Shown here: in pieces, positions 12,682 through 25,901 of the stretch | Layout: each line of letters starts with the position of its first letter | Numbering within the stretch: the first letter of the stretch is position 1 | Origin: Allium sativum | Taxonomy: Eukaryota; Streptophyta; Magnoliopsida; Asparagales; Amaryllidaceae | Direction: 5' to 3' | Assembly: GCA_030737875.1 (NCBI GenBank) | Contig: CM060923.1 | Span: 176,307,696 to 176,371,695 of the forward strand | Length of the DNA stretch: 64,000 bases | Made by a program: the position numbers and the translations under genes | Notes under the pieces: generated by a model | Told to the model about the DNA's origin: nothing | Database searches by the model: none | What the model saw: only the letters and a program-made list of their open reading frames with translations

Positions 12682-14546
12682 TTAATCTTGCTTTGGCTCC
12701 TTGTCGACACCTTAGGAGGAGCTTGTTGAGAAATAATGGGTTTTCTTTTTTTACTTGCGTATTGTTTACTGATGTTATCCATTTCCAATTAAAATTTAGA
12801 ATTTCCCTCTATGAAATTTGAGACATCAGTGACCTTTGCAGGTGGGTGTTCATCCATCTCCGTGCTATTAATCTACTCAGTTATCCTGTCATCTTCGTCA
12901 GATTCTGACTAATCTTCAGCCGTGTCTTCCAGATTTTGAGTGGCTTCATCAGATGTATTCATTTTAGTCTTAGAACTTGGTCCAGCCAAGATTACTGCCA
13001 TGTTATCAGATACATAAGGCTTGTTTGCAACATAATTAGCACATTGATCATTGTTTGTACTGTTTATGTTGGGGTTAGGACTATATGCATTCATCTGCGA
13101 AGTGCATGCATTGTTAGATGGCTATTGTATTAATTCATGCGCATTGTTATTGCCACTTGTTACTTCTGGATTCTTATTTGTTATTGTAGCCAAATCCTTG
13201 GCAGGTCTTTCAGGTTGAACATCCATGCCTTGTTATATGTTGTTGTTATTAATTATATTTACTTCTCCAACTTCATTTTCTTTGTCACCAGAGTTGTCAT
13301 CATGCTCATCCATATCCACGACAACTGTAGGAATCGAGCTGTCAACTGTATCTGTAGTGTTTACTTGCCCATCTGTACCAACCGTATTCCCTCCATTAGC
13401 TAAATCTCCATTATTAGAACCATCTTTTTAAACCCTCACCTTTTTAGTTTTTGTTTTGCATTGCGAATTTGTATGCCCGAACACTCCACATGTTTTGCAG
13501 CTCGGTGGTTTATATAAATGTTCCACATTCACTTTTAATTCTTGCCCGGTGTGCATGATCACATCTACTTCATTTGGAAAATTAGATTTTGCATCCATCT
13601 CGATAAGAATTTTTGCAAAAGAGACTCTAAATTCATCAGCTGTTATTTTAACCATTTTAATCGGTCTTCCTAACACACTGACAATAGCGCTCAAAGCCTG
13701 TTTATCCCATAATTCCAATTCTAGATTTGAAAATTTAACCCACAGAGGTATCATAGACAGCAAGTCCCTTTTAAATCCCATGCCCATATTCCATTTTTTC
13801 AAAATTATGATTTTATTATTAAATAGATATGGGCCGCCTTTTAAAATATTCTCACAGTCAGGATTATTATCAAATCTTATTATAAAAAAACCGTTTTCTT
13901 TGGACACCAGCTGAAAATTTCTGGTAGGTTTCCAAACACGCTCTACATAATGTTTTAGATGCAGGTGATATGGTCTATATCCATACACATAAAAAATAAT
14001 TGAGTTCTGCCACTTTGCAACAGATCTGTATGCTGCAGTCTTCGGAATAGATGCCTTTTTTCTGTGAATTAACGATTTTGGGTTCAATAAAACTCATATC
14101 AACATAATTGTTTTGAGATGACCCAATCCCCCCTGATGCCGCTTGTATCCATGATCTTGATCTTCCCTCTGCTACATCTGCCTTCAATTTAGCCTAGTCA
14201 AAGGATGATTGACCCGAATACCTTTTGCGCTGAAACTGTCGATCGTCCGAACCAGATCGAGCATAAGCTCCCACTGTATTCTTAGATCTTGGGGGACGAA
14301 TCACCTTTTGAGCAATATTCTGGTGATCAGAAGATCTCCCGTCTCCCCGCAATTCAGATGCCGCACTATTAGATGAAGCCCTAATTGGACGTCCCCCTTT
14401 ACCGACTTCTATCCAATCGTTCAGAGACGATGAACCGATCTGTTCTTGATTCTCTCTCGCAGGCTCCTTTCTAGGCCTCCGATATGGAGGTCTACCATTA
14501 TCTTGATTTGATCTAATTGATCAACCATAAATTACGTAGAAGCCAT
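12678..14546 (-). pseudogene. LINE-B ORF1 (nucleic-acid-binding protein), broken
   Basis: The probable start is the ATG at 14546 (MAST...), with a frame change within the first dozen codons. A basic, Arg/Ser-rich N-terminus is followed by a DUF4283-like core (GGPYLFNNKIIILKKW, LWVKFSNLELELWDKQ) and a zinc knuckle CKTCGVFGHTNSQC (C-x2-C-x4-H-x4-C) near 13500-13460, then a long Asn/Asp/Glu-rich tail ending in a basic patch (STRSQSKIK). Damage: a TAG shortly before 14187, a frameshift near 14080, and stops at about 13428, 13235, 13130 and 12909. The final TGA overlaps the ATG of ORF2. Confidence 0.85.
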
Positions 14547-14560
14547 TTGTTTCTTTTATA

Positions 14561-14949
14561 AACTATTTGTGGTACAAACTGCTTTCAGAAAATATTTCAT
14601 ACCTCAAAATGGCTTTTAATACAAAATATTATTAATCAATACTAACTATTGAATATTATTTACTTTTAATAGTGAACATTTATTATTAATATATTTTTAA
14701 CATTAATTATTTAAAATTTATATTTACTTATTAATTACTAAGTAAAAAACAAAAATGTAAAACATTTTATAAACAATAAATATAAGTCCTTTACAAATCT
14801 CTTGAAAAAATGCTGCGAAATAGCTTCAAAATGCTTACGATGGTAAACAGCCTCTATGTGCAACAGAAATTAGCGTTAAATTTTTGATACGATAAAATGC
14901 TTCAATTTCCAATGATTTAGCGACAGAAAATAAGAATCGACAGGAACAA
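14561..14949. mobile_element. Probable left part of a CACTA-type element split by element A
   Basis: AT-rich, non-coding. Near its right end it carries TTTAGCGACAG, matching the TTTAGCGACGG in the piece right of element A (about 25972). The far left terminus CACTACAAG was not found, so the assignment rests on the right-hand piece and this shared motif. Confidence 0.35.
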
Positions 14950-16214
14950 TGTAACAACCCTGAATTTTAAGTACATTTTTTTTCATTTAAAGCTCAGTTT
15001 GTTTGTACTTTTATAACTGTTTTTGATTCTGAATTAAAATTAAAACATGAAATTGATTTATAATGAAACATTTATCTTTAATATTTTGTTATTTTCATTT
15101 AGAAGTAATTTAAATAATTTTATATTGAAAACGTCAAATTTTAGTCACTTTGTTTGAATTTGTTTTGACGATTATTTCCGGTAGCGGCAACCGATGTATC
15201 TTAAATAAAAATGAAAATGTAAAATAAAAATAAAAATCCAAAAAAATAAAATAAAAATATATTTGAATTGCGTCTAATCAGACATAGCATAGAAATTAAT
15301 TTCGTCAGAAAATTTGAATATTTGCCGATCGCTTATTTTTCGGTGTAAATCTGCGCATATCAGTTCAAATTTTAACGATTTTGTAATCTCTCCGAATCCA
15401 GTTCGGACAAACATGAAAAGTATTCTATTTATTATCACGAATCTGACGGTAAAATTTGTTTCGTAAAATTCGGACGTTTGGATCTTCGTTTAAATTGTTT
15501 TCTCGTGCCATTTTTACGTCAAAGGGGTCCGTAACGCGCTTTTGAACGGAGCATCCTGACACTGCAAATTATACACCGTTGTGTCCGTCTCGTCGAGCTG
15601 ATTACCAAAATATATTTATTTGTCAGTTTCGGTGCTCGGTTCGTGCTGAAACTGCAAAAAGGCTTGCGCAGTTCATTTTTGAAACAGTGACATTTGAGTT
15701 CGATGTGTCCCTTTTTCGATCTTACATACTTTTCTAGATATTTTGGGTCTGCAAAACTCGTCCTTTTATTTTAGTAAGGTACCCGTTTATTTTTTTTATT
15801 TTTTGGGAAGCTTAGCATGGACACATTATATCTTCCAAATGGGATGTTCATGCATGCACGTTTCCATTTGTTTCAAAAGCAATTTGCACCTTGTATTTTC
15901 TTTCCATGCGTTAATGTTACATCCTAATTTCCAACATACATGCTATGATGTCATACGTTCAATTCTAAGACTCCCATTTGTTTTCTTATTTAGATAAGGA
16001 TTCTTTTATTCAGAATTTGGTCCCAACGTCTACTGATTGAAGAAAAAAAATCTATTTCAAATTTAAACTTTCGGTTAACAAAGCCGTTCAAAACTTTGTT
16101 CCATTCCATCGCTATGAGCTATTCTTCCGCATCGCTACTTTAATTCCACCTACAGTACACGTTCTTCACCTCCATTTTAAAACCGTTCCTTCTTCTTCCA
16201 TCCCAGCAGCTTTG

Positions 16215-16226
16215 TATATAATAAAA
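16215..16226 (+). promoter_or_regulatory. TATA box of element A 5' LTR
   Basis: TATATAATAAAA is followed about 25-40 bases later by a pyrimidine-rich stretch (CTCTTTCTACTCCTTCTT) suited to transcription start, then a GC-rich leader. The same site is at 22287 in the 3' LTR. This would place the U3/R border near 16245. Confidence 0.6.
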
Positions 16227-17463
16227 TAAAAGCACCAATTCTCTTTCTACTCCTTCTTATGTATACTGCTGCTTCTCATCGCGAAGCCAACGTCCTTCGA
16301 CACTCGTCCGCTGCCACTTCTCCACCTAGACTAGCGCCGGCTCCGACCTAACCGCTCCGCCCTCCGTCCAGACTCCGGCACCGTCACCGAACTAAACCTC
16401 TCCAAGCCATTAACCCGCGCCACGCGACCAAACCCACCCGTGCCGCCGTGCAGTGCAGCCCAAAGCTGCAGCTTGCCTTCACTTTTGCCTCGCCCACCCG
16501 CGTGAAGTTCTGAACACACCTTCAAGTATACATGCGTGAGTTTATTTGTTCATATAGGCACGTTTTGTGTGGGGTTATTTTAGTTAAATATTGTGTGTAT
16601 ATTTGTGGAGTTGTGCTACCGTGTAGTGTTTATTTGTGTTGTCTTGTATGTGTGGTGTGTGTGGTGGTTATAACATTATGCTTTATATATATGTATGTAT
16701 ATATATATAGGGTAAGTTTATGTTTGTTTTAAATATAAATTTTATATATACACGTGAATACCAGTTTTGATGTGTGTTCTTGTGTGTCTGTGTGTGTGCG
16801 TCGTATAATATTTTTCATATGTACATTTATTGCTTTGAAATACACTGGTTTTGGAAGATATATGTATATATATATAATTTTGTCTATTCGTTTGCGTTTA
16901 TATATAACTATATATATTTATACAACTGGTTTTCATAAGTGTTGAATTATATATATATATATATATACGCAGAAATATCTATATAATATTTTATAAAATA
17001 AATTTTGCGTTTATTTTATTTAATTGAATTTGGTGTTGAGTTAGAAACCCATCCCCAAAACCCGATAGCCAAACCGATCCATTGAAAATTTCATGACCTC
17101 CTCTTACGAAAATAAATTAAATATTGAGTCGCTGCCAAGTTGAATCCATTCCGAGTCGTGCCTAGAAGTCGTCGTTTCAATGCTGTGTCCATCGGTCTGC
17201 CGTCTCTATTTCTATGCCACAAAAGGTGAGTTTATCTCACACCTGACTTACATTTTTCATGGATGTTAGATCAATAATGAACTGTTATATGAAATGTATA
17301 GGTTGCTAGTAGAAATTGTTTGATTTGATATGTATGCACATTTCATATGCGACACGATATATTCATATGACACGTAGTTGCACTGATGATATATATGTTG
17401 TGATTGATACTATGTGATTGTTGTTGTGATTGTTGATACCCTAGTTTTAGGAAAATCACTAAG

Positions 17464-17620
17464 GGTTGAAATGATACATACCCGAACGAACATTAGAATA
17501 GGGAAAAATCGTTATGGGTTGAAATGATAGATCTGAATGATTTTTATTGAATTTGGGATTGCAGGTTGAAATGATAGACCCGTAGAAATTTTATAAATTG
17601 CGGGTTGAAATGATAAATAT
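17464..17620 (+). repeat. Four degenerate GGTTGAAATGATA repeats in element A LTR
   Basis: GGTTGAAATGATA occurs four times at irregular spacing, each followed by a variant of (C/T)ATACCCG or AGACCCG. The 3' LTR copy is at about 23528-23690. Confidence 0.8.
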
Positions 17621-19303
17621 CCGTATCACTTGACCATAGGGTAGAAAACTATATACGGACACCGTCGGTCATGTTTTCGAAGTTAAATAAGTTTTATTTT
17701 AAAATATTTACTTAAGACTTTATATATTTATATTTATATTTATATTTTATTTAAATTTAAATTATTTTGTATATTTTAAATTATGTGTTTTAAAATGATC
17801 TATTTGTAAGTAGGGATTTAAATGTTATTTAAGATTTTACTTATAAATTTATTTATTTTAAACCATATAATTTATTCCTATAAGTATTTTAACCTTTTTA
17901 TATTATTGTAAATATTTATTTAAATCTATTTTATATTATTTTAAACTTATATATGTTATAATCTATTTCTAATTTATTTTAGAATTTTATAAACTTATAT
18001 ATATATACATATATCTATTTTCAAAATTAATTTTCTTATATATATATTTCATAAACTTTAATAAAGTCAAGATGGATAGGTTAGATTTCACGATTTAAAT
18101 TCGAAGTTTAAAGATGTAAATTTATATAACGATGTTTGAATAACGAATGAACTCATATTATGTTATGAATCAGAACCGATACGAATTTTAGTAGAGATGA
18201 ACTTGAATTGATAAAATTAAGAAATTGAATTTGATTTGGTTTAGATTATGAACCTTGATAAGAAATGAATGTGAATTGGGTAAATTAATTTATAATTTAA
18301 TTTATAATCGATATGAATTGAATTCAAATTTTAATTGATTAAACATGAATTGGAATATATATATATATATATGTTATATGCGGAATGGATTTTTATATTG
18401 TTTGGTTTGAATTAAGAATTTTGTTAAATTGATGCATAAAAATGGTTTTATATAGTGATTTGTTTGAATGAAAATATAAGATTTTGATTCAAAATGTAGA
18501 AGTAACAATTTTGAACTATATGACTTGAATGATAAAGTACGATAAAATTTGTTTAAATTGAAATGTAATTTTTACTTGAATCGTATATTCGAATTCGAAT
18601 CAAATGTTAGATTTAAATGAATCGAATTGAAACGATTCCTTATGAAGGAAATAATGACCACGGTGTGAAAAATGTAAACGATTGGTTGTTAAAGAGACCG
18701 GGATCGGCTATTGTCATACTCTCTGCCAATACCGAAAACCACTTTAACAACTGTGTACGCGGTGGAGTTCCAGAATGAAGGGGATGATTTGGCGAACGAC
18801 TCTATTTTGTATTTTCATATTAATTACGAGACCCTGACTACCTTGAGTCAGCTTGATGTGGCTAAAACAGGAGCTACGCACGGACCAATTGAGGTCATAC
18901 CTCTTATCGAGCACACTTCTTCGATATTATTCTATTACTGTTGAGATTCGATTTGGGCCCTTTTGATATGGGAGTGTGTCTCGAGGTGGGCGGTAGTTGC
19001 GGCTATGCGTTACCACCAGTCCGGCTCTGCAAATGGTGAATCCACCCTGGCATTCCTTGCGTGCCTTGTCACATGCCTTATACGAGCCCACTACGAATTT
19101 GTTTTGTACTGTTTTATATGGAGTGCCCTCTGATCAACCTCCAGTTTACGGTGGAATTACGGTACTGTATATACTATGGGAATATATAAACGGTGTAAGG
19201 GTAATCATGGTAATCCCGCTTACGCTATTTTGATATTTTTACTTTACTGATAGACACTATTGTATATAGCGTATTATACTATATAGTATTAGTTTGACGG
19301 ATC

Positions 19304-19336
19304 CTTAGAGGATGGTGATCCCAAACATCCTCTAAG
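19304..19336 (+). other. Perfect 11-bp hairpin near the end of element A LTR
   Basis: CTTAGAGGATG at 19304-19314 is followed by an 11-base loop and its exact reverse complement at 19326-19336. It lies about 490 bp before the LTR end; the 3' LTR copy is at 25380-25412. It may act in RNA termination or packaging, which is inference. Confidence 0.7.
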
Positions 19337-19827
19337 TTACTGATTGCATTTCATCGAACATTTCATTTGTGTTGATTTACTTCCATGAGAATGTTAGTCC
19401 TGATCCGAGTTGTTTTGTTTTGCATTATTGCTCGGGTCAGATCGGGTATTTCAGTTTCGAGATTCACTCTTGGAGTTGGAGCTTATGTTGGATTTTTGCT
19501 CATCTATATCTACCTGTTCAGTTGATCCAGTTCTAGCTATTCTTGTCATTCTGTTTTTGTAGTTATCTTTCATTTACTGTATTAGTCTTCCACTGTATTA
19601 TTTACGTAAACTCTGATGTAAAACTTATTTAGTAGCTTCATGAACTACTATTGTATTTTGTAATTCCCGCTGTGAGATATTATGTTACTCTGTATATGTA
19701 TATGTGATCTGTGATTCTGTGATTTATTCTATTTACCTCAGAAGCTAATAACAATCTGTTGTTTTGGACGTTCCGAGTTAACATGTTTTGTCGATTCGGC
19801 ACGATCAAAATGGCGGGTCGTTACAAG

Positions 19828-19839
19828 TGGTATCAGAGC
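19828..19839 (+). promoter_or_regulatory. Primer-binding site, element A
   Basis: TGGTATCAGAGC, two bases after the LTR end, is complementary to the 3' end of plant initiator tRNA-Met, the usual primer of plant Ty3/gypsy and Ty1/copia elements. Confidence 0.95.
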
Positions 19840-19875
19840 TTTGGTTTATCAAAGCTTTAGCCTTTGGGGTAAAAG

Positions 19876-19911
19876 CTCATTAGAGATAGGGTAGTGATAC
19901 CCTAGAATGAG
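19876..19911 (+). other. Post-PBS hairpin, element A
   Basis: Outer stem CTCATT (19876-19881) pairs with AATGAG (19906-19911); inner stem GGGT pairs with ACCC. The same structure occurs in B, C and D with paired base changes. Confidence 0.75.
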
Positions 19912-20754
19912 TGGAATCAGTCGCAGAATCCTTCTTGAGAGAGAGCGTATTTTCAAAGTACAAATGGTTTTTAAAATGATTTTTAAATGTTTTTAAACTA
20001 ATATTTTGGATACTAAATTTCGTTTAATATTTGAATCCTTTTATGAAATTTCCCTTCCATTTTAAATCCATCTTCCTTTATTGATCCTCTTTGATTAGGT
20101 TCCTTCGTTCGTTCATCTTTTAAATCGAATTCTATATCTTATCCTTGTCCATTTCAAGGTAAGAAGTAGAAGAAGAGTATAAGTCTTCTAGCCAGTCCGT
20201 CCTTATTATATATTGGTTTGAAAATTATATTTTGAAAGATATTATTATATAAGATCTTCTTAATGTAATATTTAATTTGATATTTGTAAATAATTTGGTA
20301 ATACCAATGGTTTGTAAAGATTTTTGTGTAATGTATTCATATGTTAACTTATAGAATTAATTAAGTGTTATAAGTTTAAATATTGATAACATGAATTGGA
20401 AAATATTTAGATATAGTACAGAATGATTTTGTTATATATTTGATTTAATAATAATATTGTTGTATATTTATTAAGAATTGTAGTTGAATTTTAAAAAATA
20501 AATGAGTGGGGGAGAGATACATTTTCCCTACTTGAAATTTTAATGATTTGAAATATATTATTTCTAATATATGATTTAAAATTTTGTATATGTTCTATTT
20601 AAATATAAAAAGATGTTTTGAGTACTTATTTGATGTTAAAATTGGCCTATCGAATACTTAGTGACTTGGTGTATACGTCTGATCAACGTATATGTTAAAT
20701 CCTATATGTACTTGATAGATATAGAGTCACACTCTAGTCGCTTGAAAATGATTC

Positions 20755-20777
20755 TGGTGATGACTGCAGCATCATCG
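20755..20777 (+). other. GATG/CATC hairpin, element A
   Basis: TGGTGATG pairs with CATCATCG around the 7-base loop ACTGCAG, with two G-T wobbles. The downstream TATTTTCGGGTTTC is also shared with C and D. Confidence 0.7.
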
Positions 20778-20984
20778 ATATCTATTTTCGGGTTTCGGAA
20801 GTGGGATAGATATATATCGCCAATCGAGACGTCGAGTGAATACTTAAAAATTTTGCGAAATGTTAATAAATATTTTAACATTGATTTAGAAATATGTACT
20901 TTCAAAGTATATATCGATATGAAAATAAATTTGAACAATTGTTTTAAATATATTAATTTTTAATTACTATTTCCCTTCTTTGTT

Positions 20985-21020
20985 CCTTTTCGGGGACGAA
21001 AAGGTTTAAGTGGGGGAGAA
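20985..21020 (+). promoter_or_regulatory. Pre-PPT hairpin and polypurine tract, element A
   Basis: CCTTTTCG (20985-20992), loop GGGA, CGAAAAGG (20997-21004) is a perfect 8-bp hairpin, followed by the polypurine tract AAGTGGGGGAGAA ending at 21020 directly before the 3' LTR. The tract primes plus-strand synthesis. Confidence 0.85.
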
Positions 21021-24000
21021 TGTAACAACCCTGAATTTTAAGTACATTTTTTTTCATTTAAAGCTCAGTTTGTTTGTACTTTTATAACTGTTTTTGATTC
21101 TGAATTAAAATTAAAACATGAAATTGATTTATAATGAAACATTTATCTTTAATATTTTGTTATTTTCATTTAGAAGTAATTTAAATAATTTTATATTGAA
21201 AACGTCAAATTTTAGTCACTTTGTTTGAATTTGTTTTGACGATTATTTCCGGTAGCGGCAACCGATATATCTTAAATAAAAATGAAAATGTAAAATAAAA
21301 ATAAAAATCCAAAAAAATAAAATAAAAATATATTTGAATTGCGTCTAATCAGACATAGCATAGAAATTAATTTCGTCAGAAAATTTGAATATTTGCCGAT
21401 CGCTTATTTTTCGGTGTAAATCTGCGCATATCAGTTCAAATTTTAACGATTTTGTAATCTCTCCGAATCCAGTTCGGACAAACATGAAAAGTATTCTATT
21501 TATTATCACGAATCTGACGGTAAAATTTGTTTCGTAAAATTCGGACGTTTGGATCTTCGTTTAAATTGTTTTCTCGTGCCATTTTTTACGTCAAAGGGGT
21601 CCGTAACGCGCTTTTGAACGGAGCATCCTGACACTGCAAATTATACACCGTTGTGTCCGTCTCGTCGAGCTGATTACCAAAATATATTTATTTGTCAGTT
21701 TCGGTGCTCGGTTCGTGCTGAAACTGCAAAAAGGCTTGCGCAGTTCATTTTTGAAACAGTGACATTTGAGTTCGATGTGTCCCTTTTTCGATCTTACATA
21801 CTTTTCTAGATATTTTGGGTCTGCAAAACTCGTCCTTTTATTTTAGTAAGGTACCCGTTTATTTTTTTTATTTTTTGGGAAGCTTAGCATGGACACATTA
21901 TATCTTCCAAATGGCATGTTCATGCATGCACGTTTCCATTTGTTTCAAAAGCAATTTGCACCTTGTATTTTCTTTCCATGCGTTAATGTTACATCCTAAT
22001 TTCCAACATACATGCTATGATGTTATACGTTCAATTCTAAGACTCCCATTTGTTTTCTTATTTAGATAAGGATTCTTTTATTCAGAATTTGGTCCCAACG
22101 TCTACTGATTGAAGAAAAAAAATCTATTTCAAATTTAAACTTTCGGTTAACAAAGCCGTTCAAAACTTTGTTCCATTCCATCGCTATGAGCTATTCTTCC
22201 GCATCGCTACTTTAATTCCACCTACAGTACACGTTCTTCACCTCCATTTTAAAACCGTTCCTTCTTCTTCCATCCCAGCAGCTTTGTATATAATAAAATA
22301 AAAGCACCAATTCTCTTTCTACTCCTTCTTATGTATACTGCTGCTTCTCATCGCGAAGCCAACGTCCTTCGACACTCGTCCGCTGCCACTTCTCCACCTA
22401 GACTAGCGCCGGCTCCGACCTAACCGCTCCGCCCTCCGTCCAGACTCCGGCACCGTCACCGAACTAAACCTCTCCAAGCCATTAACCCGCGCCACGCGAC
22501 CAAACCCACCCGTGCCGCCGTGCAGTGCAGCCCAAAGCTGCAGCTTGCCTTCACTTTTGCCTCGCCCACCCGCGTGAAGTTCTGAACACACCTTCAAGTA
22601 TACATGCGTGAGTTTATTTGTTCATATAGGCACGTTTTGTGTGGGGTTATTTTAGTTAAATATTGTGTGTATATTTGTGGAGTTGTGCTACCGTGTAGTG
22701 TTTATTTGTGTTGTCTTGTATGTGTGGTGTGTGTGGTGGTTATAACATTATGCTTTATATATATGTATGTATATATATATATAGGGTAAGTTTATGTTTG
22801 TTTTAAATATAAATTTTATATATACACGTGAATACCAGTTTTGATGTGTGTTCTTGTGTGTCTGTGTGTGTGCGTCGTATAATATTTTTCATATGTACAT
22901 TTATTGCTTTGAAATACACTGGTTTTGGAAGATATATGTATATATATATAATTTTGTCTATTCGTTTGCGTTTATATATAACTATATATATTTATACAAC
23001 TGGTTTTCATAAGTGTTGAATTATATATATATATACGCAGAAATATCTATATAATATTTTATAAAATAAATTTTGCGTTTATTTTATTTAATTGAATTTG
23101 GTGTTGAGTTAGAAACCCATCCCCAAAACCCGATAGCCAAACCGATCCATTGAAAATTTCATGACCTCCTCTTACGAAAATAAATTAAATATTGAGTCGC
23201 TGCCAAGTTGAATCCATTCCGAGTCGTGCCTAGAAGTCGTCGTTTCAATGCTGTGTCCATCGGTCTGCCGTCTCTATTTCTATGCCACAAAAGGTGAGTT
23301 TATCTCACACCTGACTTACATTTTTCATGGATGTTAGATCAATAATGAACTGTTATATGAAATGTATAGGTTGCTAGTAGAAATTGTTTGATTTGATATG
23401 TATGCACATTTCATATGCGACACGATATATTCATATGACACGTAGTTGCACTGATGATATATATGTTGTGATTGATACTATGTGATTGTTGTTGTGATTG
23501 TTGATACCCTAGTTTTAGGAAAATCACTAAGGGTTGAAATGATACATACCCGAACGAACATTAGAATAGGGAAAAATCGTTATGGGTTGAAATGATAGAT
23601 CTGAATGATTTTTATTGAATTTGGGATTGCAGGTTGAAATGATAGACCCGTAGAAATTTTATAAATTGCGGGTTGAAATGATAAATATCCGTATCACTTG
23701 ACCATAGGGTAGAAAACTATATACGGACACCGTCGGTCATGTTTTCGAAGTTAAATGAGTTTTATTTTAAAATATTTACTTAAGACTTTATATATTTATA
23801 TTTATATTTATATTTTATTTAAATTTAAATTATTTTGTATATTTTAAATTATGTGTTTTAAAATGATCTATTTGTAAGTAGGGATTTAAATGTTATTTAA
23901 GATTTTACTTATAAATTTATTTATTTTAAACCATATAATTTATTCCTATAAGTATTTTAACCTTTTTATATTATTGTAAATATTTATTTAAATCTATTTT

Positions 24001-25901
24001 ATATTATTTTAAACTTATATATGTTATAATCTATTTCTAATTTATTTTAGAATTTTATAAACTTATATATATATACATATATATATTTTCAAAATTAATT
24101 TTCTTATATATATATTTCATAAACTTTAATAAAGTCAAGATGGATAGGTTAGATTTCACGATTTAAATTCGAAGTTTAAAGATGTAAATTTATATAACGA
24201 TGTTTGAATAACGAATGAACTCATATTATGTTATGAATCAGAACCGATACGAATTTTAGTAGAGATGAACTTGAATTGATAAAATTAAGAAATTGAATTT
24301 GATTTGGTTTAGATTATGAACCTTGATAAGAAATGAATGTGAATTGGGTAAATTAATTTATAATTTAATTTATAATCGATATGAATTGAATTCAAATTTT
24401 AATTGATTAAACATGAATTGGAATATATATATATATATATATATATATGTTATATGCGGAATGGATTTTTATATTGTTTGGTTTGAATTAAGAATTTTGT
24501 TAAATTGATGCATAAAAATGGTTTTATATAGTGATTTGTTTGAATGAAAATATAAGATTTTGATTCAAAATGTAGAAGTAACAATTTTGAACTATATGAC
24601 TTGAATGATAAAGTACGATAAAATTTGTTTAAATTGAAATGTAATTTTTACTTGAATCGTATATTCGAATTCGAATCAAATGTTAGATTTAAATGAATCG
24701 AATTGAAACGATTCCTTATGAAGGAAATAATGACCACGGTGTGAAAAATGTAAACGATTGGTTGTTAAAGAGACCGGGATCGGCTATTGTCATACTCTCT
24801 GCCAATACCGAAAACCACTTTAACAACTGTGTACGCGGTGGAGTTCCAGAATGAAGGGGATGATTTGGCGAACGACTCTATTTTGTATTTTCATATTAAT
24901 TACGAGACCCTGACTACCTTGAGTCAGCTTGATGTGGCTAAAACAGGAGCTACGCACGGACCAATTGAGGTCATACCTCTTATCGAGCACACTTCTTCGA
25001 TATTATTCTATTACTGTTGAGATTCGATTTGGGCCCTTTTGATATGGGAGTGTGTCTCGAGGTGGGCGGTAGTTGCGGCTATGCGTTACCACCAGTCCGG
25101 CTCTGCAAATGGTGAATCCACCCTGGCATTCCTTGCGTGCCTTGTCACATGCCTTATACGAGCCCACTACGAATTTGTTTTGTACTGTTTTATATGGAGT
25201 GCCCTCTGATCAACCTCCAGTTTACGGTGGAATTACGGTACTGTATATACTATGGGAATATATAAACGGTGTAAGGGTAATCATGGTAATCCCGCTTACG
25301 CTATTTTGATATTTTTACTTTACTGATAGACACTATTGTATATAGCGTATTATACTATATAGTATTAGTTTGACGGATCCTTAGAGGATGGTGATCCCAA
25401 ACATCCTCTAAGTTACTGATTGCATTTCATCGAACATTTCATTTGTGTTGATTTACTTCCATGAGAATGTTAGTCCTGATCCGAGTTGTTTTGTTTTGCA
25501 TTATTGCTCGGGTCAGATCGGGTATTTCAGTTTCGAGATTCACTCTTGGAGTTGGAGCTTATGTTGGATTTTTGCTCATCTATATCTACCTGTTCAGTTG
25601 ATCCAGTTCTAGCTATTCTTGTCATTCTGTTTTTGTAGTTATCTTTCATTTACTGTATTAGTCTTCCACTGTATTATTTACGTAAACTCTGATGTAAAAC
25701 TTATTTAGTAGCTTCATGAACTACTATTGTATTTTGTAATTCCCGCTGTGAGATATTATGTTACTCTGTATATGTATATGTGATCTGTGATTCTGTGATT
25801 TATTCTATTTACCTCAGAAGCTAATAACAATCTGTTGTTTTGGACGTTCCGAGTTAACATGTTTTGTCGATTCGGCACGATCAAAATGGCGGGTCGTTAC
25901 A
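21021..25901 (+). repeat. Element A 3' LTR
   Basis: 4881 bp, colinear with the 5' LTR (TATA box 22287, GTGAG/CTCAC hairpin 23294-23308, terminal hairpin 25380-25412). The main differences are (TA)n lengths near 22770, 23025 and 24425, one T insertion near 21585, and a few substitutions. Confidence 0.92.

Larger units (their letters stand above)
8717..14560 (-). mobile_element. LINE-B, decayed L1-type non-LTR retrotransposon
   Basis: A second full-length L1-type element on the minus strand, distinct in sequence from LINE-A but with the same domain order. A run of 13 T at 8717-8729 is its poly(A) tail; an untranslated 3' region runs to 9088. ORF1 starts near 14546. It is better preserved than LINE-A but carries stops and indels in both ORFs. 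I could not match a target-site duplication across the two AT-rich flanks. Confidence 0.88.
14950..19825 (+). repeat. Element A 5' LTR
   Basis: 4876 bp from TGTAACAACCC to GTTACA. In order: an AT-rich 5' part; a TATA box near 16215; a GC-rich leader about 16260-16520; (TG)n- and (TA)n-rich DNA; a GTGAG/CTCAC hairpin at 17226-17240; four degenerate copies of GGTTGAAATGATA at about 17464-17620; a very AT-rich central part; and an 11-bp hairpin at 19304-19336. Small open frames (such as 18711-18944 and 18997-19233) have no recognisable product. Confidence 0.92.
19826..21020 (+). other. Element A internal region, non-coding
   Basis: 1195 bp between the LTRs. It holds a primer site, the post-PBS hairpin, the GATG/CATC hairpin, the pre-PPT hairpin and the polypurine tract. 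The longest open frame (about 100 codons near 20661) is AT-rich with no similarity I recognise, and overlaps a minus-strand frame of similar size, so I treat it as chance. Confidence 0.85.
14950..25901 (+). mobile_element. Element A: giant-LTR, gene-free retrotransposon (LARD-like)
   Basis: Two near-identical LTRs of 4876 and 4881 bp flank an internal region of only 1195 bp. Ends are TGTAACAACCC and GGGTCGTTACA. A primer-binding site for initiator tRNA-Met and a polypurine tract are both present, so it is a genuine retrotransposon, but no gag, protease, reverse transcriptase or integrase can be found. Proteins must come from another element; the polypurine neighbourhood resembles Tekay/Del-type Ty3/gypsy elements. 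By eye the LTRs differ by about six substitutions plus (TA)n length changes, so insertion was recent. The 5-bp flanks (AACAA left, ATTTA right) do not match. Confidence 0.9.

Noticed and set aside
16331..16525. GC-rich minus-strand ORF of 64 codons in element A LTR
   Set aside because: It runs antisense to the LTR leader; composition alone explains the open frame.
18711..19233. Two ORFs in element A LTR that look mildly protein-like
   Set aside because: They start only at non-ATG or internal positions, have no recognisable domain, and their identity in both LTRs reflects recent insertion rather than selection.
19828..19839. Possible tRNA fragment
   Set aside because: Only the 12-base primer-complementary site is present; no cloverleaf can be formed.
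19826..21020. Search for gag-pol in the internal region of A (and equally B, C, D)
   Set aside because: No aspartic protease DTG, reverse transcriptase YVDD/YIDD, RNase H or integrase HHCC/DDE pattern is visible in any frame.
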